From positions 1 through 9,346 of the forward strand of contig DPBN01000122.1 of assembly GCA_003516955.1 (NCBI GenBank): a DNA stretch of 9,346 bases, written 5' to 3'. Position numbers and translations under genes: made by a program. Each line of letters begins with the position of its first letter. Position 1 is the first letter of the stretch. Under the pieces are notes generated by a model, which had not been told where the DNA came from, made no database searches, and worked only from the letters and a program-made list of their open reading frames with translations. This stretch comes from Armatimonadota bacterium. GTDB lineage: Bacteria; Armatimonadota; Fimbriimonadia; Fimbriimonadales; Fimbriimonadaceae. Shown here in pieces: positions 5,198 through 9,346 of this stretch.

Positions 5198-6021
5198 ACC
5201 TCGTAGTCGCCGGCGAGGATGCGGTCGTAGGCGCCGCTGTTCGCCCACCGCTCCAGCTCCTTGGCGCGGTGCACGGGCATCGGGTGCGTGAGCGCCGCCG
5301 AGCCCGAGAGGAACAGCAGAGCCTTGTCGACCGGCCCGGCGTCCTGATAGGCGCGCGCCTGCATCAGGAACTCCTCCCGGTCCAGCTCGTTCGCGAAGCG
5401 GTTCGGGCCGGCGCACAGGCGCAGGTTGGCCTCGATCGACGCGTGCAGGTTCTGGCTGGCCAGCAGCCCCGCACGGTCGGCGGTCAGCTCGGCCATCCGC
5501 GACCACTGGGCCATCGCCATGAGCAGGCCCATGCTCGCCACGTCGCCCAGGCCGAACGTGCGCCGGCCGACCAGCTCCAGCAGCGGGAAGAGCACCGCGG
5601 CCACCGACTTGTACAGCACGTGGCCGGCCTTGATGTGCCCCAGCTCGTGGCCGATCAGGTGGTGGAGGTGCTCGTCGTCCATGGCGTCGAGGATCGACGA
5701 GTGGACCGTGATGTAGGGCCTCTCGACGCCGCCCGCGAAGGCGTTGGGGAACGGGTTCCCGGTCACGTACAGCTCCGGCTCCGGCACATCCAGCACGGCG
5801 CAGCACTCGCGGAAGATGCCGTACAGCGTGCGGAACTGCCTCGGCCCGCACCGCACCGACGAGCCCATGTTCACCAGGTACATGCGCCTGTCGAACCCGA
5901 GCTCGAAGAACTTCTGGACGATCTGTGGCAGCAGGGGGATCTTCTGCAGCGCCTGCAGCGCGGCGCGGTCGCCGTCGCTGGTGAACGCCTCGGCCCGCAG
6001 GCCCTGCAGCCTCCGGCGCAT
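5194..6021 (-). CDS. M48 family zinc metallopeptidase
   Basis: A 275-residue protease of the M48 (Ste24/HtpX) superfamily. The zinc site is HELGH at 125-129 within LIGHELGHIKAGH, with the third ligand E178 in AELTADRAG (177-185). Upstream lie VRCGPRQFRTLYGIF (57-71), ELYVTGNPFPNAF (83-95) and ITVHSSILDAM (104-114), the usual order for this subgroup, and the C-terminal THPMPVHRAKELERW (245-259) is also typical. Two moderately hydrophobic segments (about 137-152 and 160-174) could touch a membrane, but there is no clear multi-pass N-terminus as in HtpX. The ATG at 6021 shares its A with the TGA stop of the upstream GH57 gene (TGATG), implying an operon with coupled translation. Natural substrates are unknown; a role in envelope or protein quality control is inferred only. 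Confidence 0.88.
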   Translation of the reverse strand: MRRRLQGLRAEAFTSDGDRAALQALQKIPLLPQIVQKFFELGFDRRMYLVNMGSSVRCGPRQFRTLYGIFRECCAVLDVPEPELYVTGNPFPNAFAGGVERPYITVHSSILDAMDDEHLHHLIGHELGHIKAGHVLYKSVAAVLFPLLELVGRRTFGLGDVASMGLLMAMAQWSRMAELTADRAGLLASQNLHASIEANLRLCAGPNRFANELDREEFLMQARAYQDAGPVDKALLFLSGSAALTHPMPVHRAKELERWANSGAYDRILAGDYEV

Positions 6022-7724
6022 CACACGACTCCCGGCAGCGGGTGCTCGAGCCGCGCCCAAAGCGAGAGGTCGATCTCCTGGAACGCGGCGTCCTTCTGCC
6101 GGCACTCCTCCAGGAACAGCGCGTCGTCGGAGGAGACCGTCTGGCCCATGGCCGCAAGGTCTGCGATCTCGGCCAGCCTCCAGAAGCGGTCCACGTGGTC
6201 CTGGAAGCGAATCTCGGCGTAGTCCCGTGCGCTGAACGTGCTGATCAGGAACTGCCAGTCGGATGCCTCGGCCAGCAGAAGCTCGCGGGCGGCCTGCCGC
6301 ACGACCTCGTCGGCCGGCCCGCCTGCGTACTTCCGCGCCATCGAGCGCATCTTGGCCTCCATCGGATACAGCTTCTCCCACGTCCAGACGTTGTCCGGGT
6401 TGATCCACACGTAGTGGTATCCGCCCTCTCCCCAGGAGCCTTCCGGCAGGGTGATCGTGTGGCGAGGCGGCTCCTGATCCAGCAGGTCCCCGCCGGTCAC
6501 CGGCTCGAGGTCCGGGTCGTGGTGCAGCCGCCAAGCGAGCTCATACAGGAACTCCGGCCCCTCGAACCACCAGTGGCCGAACAGCTCGGTGTCGTACATC
6601 GCCACCAGCGTGCCGGTGCGGTCCGCCAGACCCTTGTAGTGGGCGAGCGTGCCCTTGAGGGTGTTCACCATGTCGTCGGCGTGGTTCGAGATGTTCTCGA
6701 ATGCCCTCCACGGGTCGTAAGGCTGCTTCGCGCCCAGGTCGCGCTTGTTCTGACTGATGCGCCAGTACCGCAGCCTGCCCGGATACAGCTGCTTGTGGAA
6801 CTCCAGGTAGTACTCGTCGCCGGGGTAGCCGGTGTCGCCGGACCAGACCTTGACCGTGGTCTGCGGGTCGCGGGCGAAGATCACCGTCCCGTTGGGCAGC
6901 GCGTAGTGCTCGTATTCGCTCCGCAGCTCCGGCGGCGGCGTGAAGAACTTGCTGCTGCGGGCGAACAGCTCGGCGAGCTGGGGGAACTTCGCGCCGTAGG
7001 TGCCCAGCGGTTGGCCGCCGCGGATCATGTGGCTGTCCACGAAGAAGTACTCCAGCCCGTTCTCCTTCAGGAACTCCTCCACTCCCTTGCGCGGAAACGC
7101 CACCACGTTGTCCCCCACGGGCGGCTTCCACTCGTAGGAGGGGCGGTAGGCGCATTCCGGAAGCCAGATGCCTCTGGGCGCCCGCCCGAAGTGCTTCTTG
7201 TGCGTCTCCACACCCAGCTTCACCTGCGCCTGCACCGACTCGTCGGTGCCGAGCAGCGGCAGATAGCCGTGGGTGGCCGCGCACGTGATGATCTCGACGC
7301 ACTCCTCGTCCTGGAAGTAACGGAACGCCTCGACGATCGACCTGCCCCACTGGTGCTTGAACTGCACCAGGGCCCGCGTGTAGTAGCGCTGCCAGAACGC
7401 GGCCAGTCCCTGCATCCACAGCGGTCCCTCGCGCTCGAACCGGCGCTGGTCCGAAACGGCGATGTCGATCTTCTCCTGGCAGTAGCCCTCGAACTCGTCC
7501 TTGAAGGCCGGGTCCTCGAGCTGCTCGGCCAGGACGGGGGTGATGTTGATCGTCCAGCGAGGGCGGATGCCGTGGGTGTAGAGCCGGTCGAGCGCGTGGA
7601 GGATCGGGAGGTAGCACTCGGCCGCCGATTCGTTGATCCAGTCCGTGCCGTGCGGGGATTTGCCGTGCGAGAGGACGTACGGCATGTGGGAGTGCAGGCA
7701 CAGAAGGACTCGACCGACCGGCAT
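6021..7724 (-). CDS. GH57 1,4-alpha-glucan branching enzyme
   Basis: A 567-residue glycoside hydrolase of family 57, of the branching type with DUF1957. It moves short alpha-1,4-glucan chains to alpha-1,6 positions when glycogen-like storage glucan is built in the cytoplasm. The N-terminal LHSHMPYV (10-17) is the first GH57 signature. The nucleophile is E190 in IWLPECAYRP (186-194 region) and the acid/base is D378 in YDTELFGHWWFEG. The C-terminal helical domain includes ASDWQFLIST (487-496). WLPEC and SDWQF separate branching enzymes from other GH57 amylases. The length is close to or a little above the bacterial enzymes of this type; the extra residues seem to lie around 230-330. The start is ATG 7724; the frame is open further upstream but that part has no similarity to the family. 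It is first gene of an operon with the M48 peptidase. Confidence 0.9.
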   Translation of the reverse strand: MPVGRVLLCLHSHMPYVLSHGKSPHGTDWINESAAECYLPILHALDRLYTHGIRPRWTINITPVLAEQLEDPAFKDEFEGYCQEKIDIAVSDQRRFEREGPLWMQGLAAFWQRYYTRALVQFKHQWGRSIVEAFRYFQDEECVEIITCAATHGYLPLLGTDESVQAQVKLGVETHKKHFGRAPRGIWLPECAYRPSYEWKPPVGDNVVAFPRKGVEEFLKENGLEYFFVDSHMIRGGQPLGTYGAKFPQLAELFARSSKFFTPPPELRSEYEHYALPNGTVIFARDPQTTVKVWSGDTGYPGDEYYLEFHKQLYPGRLRYWRISQNKRDLGAKQPYDPWRAFENISNHADDMVNTLKGTLAHYKGLADRTGTLVAMYDTELFGHWWFEGPEFLYELAWRLHHDPDLEPVTGGDLLDQEPPRHTITLPEGSWGEGGYHYVWINPDNVWTWEKLYPMEAKMRSMARKYAGGPADEVVRQAARELLLAEASDWQFLISTFSARDYAEIRFQDHVDRFWRLAEIADLAAMGQTVSSDDALFLEECRQKDAAFQEIDLSLWARLEHPLPGVV

Positions 7725-7729
7725 GGCCC

Positions 7730-7735
7730 ATTGTG
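7730..7735 (-). promoter_or_regulatory. Possible -10 box for the GH57/M48 operon
   Basis: On the minus strand CCACAAT ends 5 nt before the ATG at 7724 (CACAAT, then GGGCC). It resembles a -10 hexamer apart from its first base. No Shine-Dalgarno sequence is visible, so a leaderless or very short-leader transcript is plausible. Confidence 0.25.
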
Positions 7736-7787
7736 GCACGGCGGGGCGATCCTGCTGGCATCCAGCGCCGAAGGGACCGTTGCCGCG

Positions 7788-7796
7788 TGGTATACA
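7788..7796 (+). promoter_or_regulatory. Extended -10 promoter for the symporter gene
   Basis: TGGTATACA combines a TATACA hexamer (7791-7796) with the upstream TGn of an extended -10, which can work without a good -35; none is seen at 17 nt. Transcription from here would give a 5' leader of about 50 nt. Confidence 0.45.
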
Positions 7797-7814
7797 CGGC
7801 GCGGAAGAGCGGAG

Positions 7815-7852
7815 CGGGCCTGGGGAGGCCCGGCGAAGGAGGAGACGCTTCG
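7815..7852 (+). promoter_or_regulatory. Structured leader and strong ribosome binding site
   Basis: CGGGCCT (7815-7821) pairs with AGGCCCG (7826-7832) around a GGGG loop. Just after it the Shine-Dalgarno sequence AAGGAGGAG (7836-7844) lies 7 nt before the GTG at 7852. A second possible stem, CGAAG (7834-7838) with CTTCG (7848-7852), would place the Shine-Dalgarno core in its loop and the start G in its 3' arm. The binding site decides the GTG start. Confidence 0.55.
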
Positions 7853-9346
7853 TGCCTACCAACTTCAACTGGCTGCTGGACGGCAGCATCGTAGGGCTGT
7901 ATCTGCTGATCACGATGATCGCCGGCATCTGGGTCCGGCGCTACGTCGGCAAGGTCGAGCACTTCCTGGTCGCCGGCCGCGAGATGAACCTGTATCTGGG
8001 CATCGCCTCGCTGGCCGCCACCGAGTTCGGCATCGTGACGGCCATGTACACCGCCCAGGCGGGCTACACGCGAGGGTTCAGCGGGGCCGTGCCTGGCCTG
8101 TGCAACGCGCTGGCGATGTTCCTGGTCGGCTGGTCCGGCTTCTGCATCAAGCCGCTGCGCGACTCGGGCGTGATCACCATCCCGGAGCTGTTCGAGCGGC
8201 GCTTCGGCCCGTTCGTGCGCTGGCTGGCCGGCGTCGTGATCGTGCTGGGCGGCCTGCTGAACATGGGCGTGTTCCTCCGCGTCGGCGGCCAGTTCCTGGT
8301 GGTCGCCACGGGCATGAACGTGCAGTACCTGGAGATCGCGATGACCACGCTGCTGATCCTGGTGGCCGTGTACACGATCTTCGGCGGGATGCTGTCGGTG
8401 CTGGTGACCGACTACCTCCAGTTCATCGTGATGAGCGCGGGCCTGCTCGTGGTCACGGTGCTGGTCTTGGTGAAGGTCGGGTGGTTCGACATCATCACCA
8501 CCGTCCAAGGCCATTACGACGTGGGCGCGTTCAACCCGTTCGCGAACAAGGACCTCGGGTGGTCGTTCGTCGTTTCGAACCTGATCACCAACACGGCCGC
8601 GGTGCTCACGTGGCAGACGGTGATCTCCAGGCTTCTGTCGGCCAAGGACACCGCCACGGGCCGCAAGGTCTACACCGGGACGGCGTTCTTCTTCGTCTGC
8701 CGGTGGATCCTGCCCGGCTTATGGGGCATGGCGGCGCTGGTCATGGTCAAGCCGGAGATGCTGGACGGCATCGCCCGGCAGATGGGCGAGCAGAGCGGGA
8801 CGCTGTTCGCCATGCCGGCCCTGCTGGCGATGATCGTTCCCAGCGGCATCATGGGCATCCTGGTGGCCGCGATGCTGGCCGCCGACATGTCAACCGACTC
8901 GTCGTACATGCTCACCTGGGCCAGCGTGATCTACAACGACATCCTCGCGCCGTTCCGCCGCAGGGGGAACTGGAGCGAGCGCAAGGGCCTGATCATCAAC
9001 CGGTTCATCGTGGCCTGCATCGGCCTGTTCCTGCTGTTCTTCGGTCTGTGGTACAAGCTGGGCGGGAACCTGTGGGAGTACCTGCAGACGACCGGCACCG
9101 TGTACCTGTCCAGCATGTCGATCATGCTGATCGCGTGCTGCTACTGGAGGCGCGCCAACAACTGGGGCGCCGTGGCCGCCATCCTGGCGGGGGCGATCCT
9201 GCCCGTGGCCGCGCTGACGGCCAACCTGTTCGTCAAGGTGCAGATGGACGGCAAGGAGGTCGGCTGGGCGACGGCCACCATCGGCGACGCCTGGGTGAAC
9301 ATCGGCACCTACATCGTCGTGGCTCTGGCCATGGTGATCGGCTCGC
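7852..9346 (+). CDS. Sodium:solute symporter (SSS family), 3' end missing
   Basis: The first 498 codons of a multi-pass inner-membrane sodium-coupled transporter of the SSS (SLC5-like) family, cut by the right edge. About twelve hydrophobic segments can be read, beginning at 11-28. Family marks are FLVAGREM (38-45) after TM1, TEFGIVTAMY (57-66), the TIFGGMLSVLVTDYLQF signature (175-191), and ADMSTDSSYM (344-353), whose Ser-Thr pair S347-T348 matches the sodium-binding SerSer/SerThr of TM8. The substrate cannot be read from the sequence; relatives carry sugars, proline, pantothenate or other solutes. GTG 7852 is the start, chosen by the AAGGAGGAG 7 nt upstream and by the N-terminal match. It is divergent from the GH57 operon. 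Unlike the neighbouring transcription units it has a clear leader. Confidence 0.9.
   Translation, partial: MPTNFNWLLDGSIVGLYLLITMIAGIWVRRYVGKVEHFLVAGREMNLYLGIASLAATEFGIVTAMYTAQAGYTRGFSGAVPGLCNALAMFLVGWSGFCIKPLRDSGVITIPELFERRFGPFVRWLAGVVIVLGGLLNMGVFLRVGGQFLVVATGMNVQYLEIAMTTLLILVAVYTIFGGMLSVLVTDYLQFIVMSAGLLVVTVLVLVKVGWFDIITTVQGHYDVGAFNPFANKDLGWSFVVSNLITNTAAVLTWQTVISRLLSAKDTATGRKVYTGTAFFFVCRWILPGLWGMAALVMVKPEMLDGIARQMGEQSGTLFAMPALLAMIVPSGIMGILVAAMLAADMSTDSSYMLTWASVIYNDILAPFRRRGNWSERKGLIINRFIVACIGLFLLFFGLWYKLGGNLWEYLQTTGTVYLSSMSIMLIACCYWRRANNWGAVAAILAGAILPVAALTANLFVKVQMDGKEVGWATATIGDAWVNIGTYIVVALAMVIGS

Noticed and set aside
4303..6222. 639-codon plus-strand open frame across the TPR and M48 genes
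   Set aside because: It is Arg/Pro/Gly-rich, out of frame with the TPR protein and antisense to the M48 peptidase.
6541..8514. 657-codon minus-strand open frame spanning the symporter and GH57 genes
   Set aside because: It crosses a divergent promoter gap and is antisense to the symporter and out of frame with GH57; it has no domain.

Overview
The window is chromosomal DNA from a high-GC bacterium. Coding is dense, genes overlap or sit close together, several starts are GTG, and third codon positions are strongly G/C. Nothing marks a plasmid, phage, transposon or CRISPR locus, and I see no tRNA or rRNA. The gene mix (DUF1015, a PhnP-like hydrolase, a secreted GH-A-like protein, a TPR protein, a soluble-type M48 peptidase, a GH57 branching enzyme and an SSS symporter) fits an environmental Gram-negative-type lineage such as Armatimonadota, Planctomycetota or Acidobacteriota. 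The sequence alone does not decide between these.

Layout. At the left edge the 5' part of a polyprenyl (farnesyl/geranylgeranyl) diphosphate synthase runs leftwards. It is divergent from a rightward cluster: a DUF1015 protein, a PhnP-like metallo-beta-lactamase-fold phosphodiesterase (ATGA overlap with DUF1015), and, 26 nt later, a secreted clan GH-A-like glycoside hydrolase. The 51-nt divergent gap holds a perfect 14-bp inverted repeat, each arm of which carries a TAAACT box just before one of the two start codons. Next comes a gene-poor stretch of about 600 nt (3672-4279) rich in hairpins and degenerate repeats. Then follows a rightward protein of about eight TPRs. It converges on a leftward two-gene operon of a GH57 1,4-alpha-glucan branching enzyme followed by an M48 metallopeptidase; the two stop codons of the convergent pair overlap. 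A 127-nt divergent gap separates the GH57 gene from a rightward sodium:solute symporter cut by the right edge.

How the genes work together. Only loose links can be inferred. The GH57 enzyme shapes glycogen-type storage glucan, the secreted GH-A-like protein and the symporter may serve glycan breakdown and solute uptake, and the prenyl synthase feeds isoprenoid synthesis. DUF1015/PhnP-like and GH57/M48 are translationally overlapping pairs and so probably co-transcribed.

The most notable non-coding signals are (i) the symmetrical divergent promoter, (ii) a recurring TAnnnT box 5-8 nt before start codons that lack a Shine-Dalgarno sequence, which suggests leaderless mRNAs, and (iii) the degenerate repeat tract in the long intergenic region. 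I found no convincing evidence of a wholly new defence or mobile system here.
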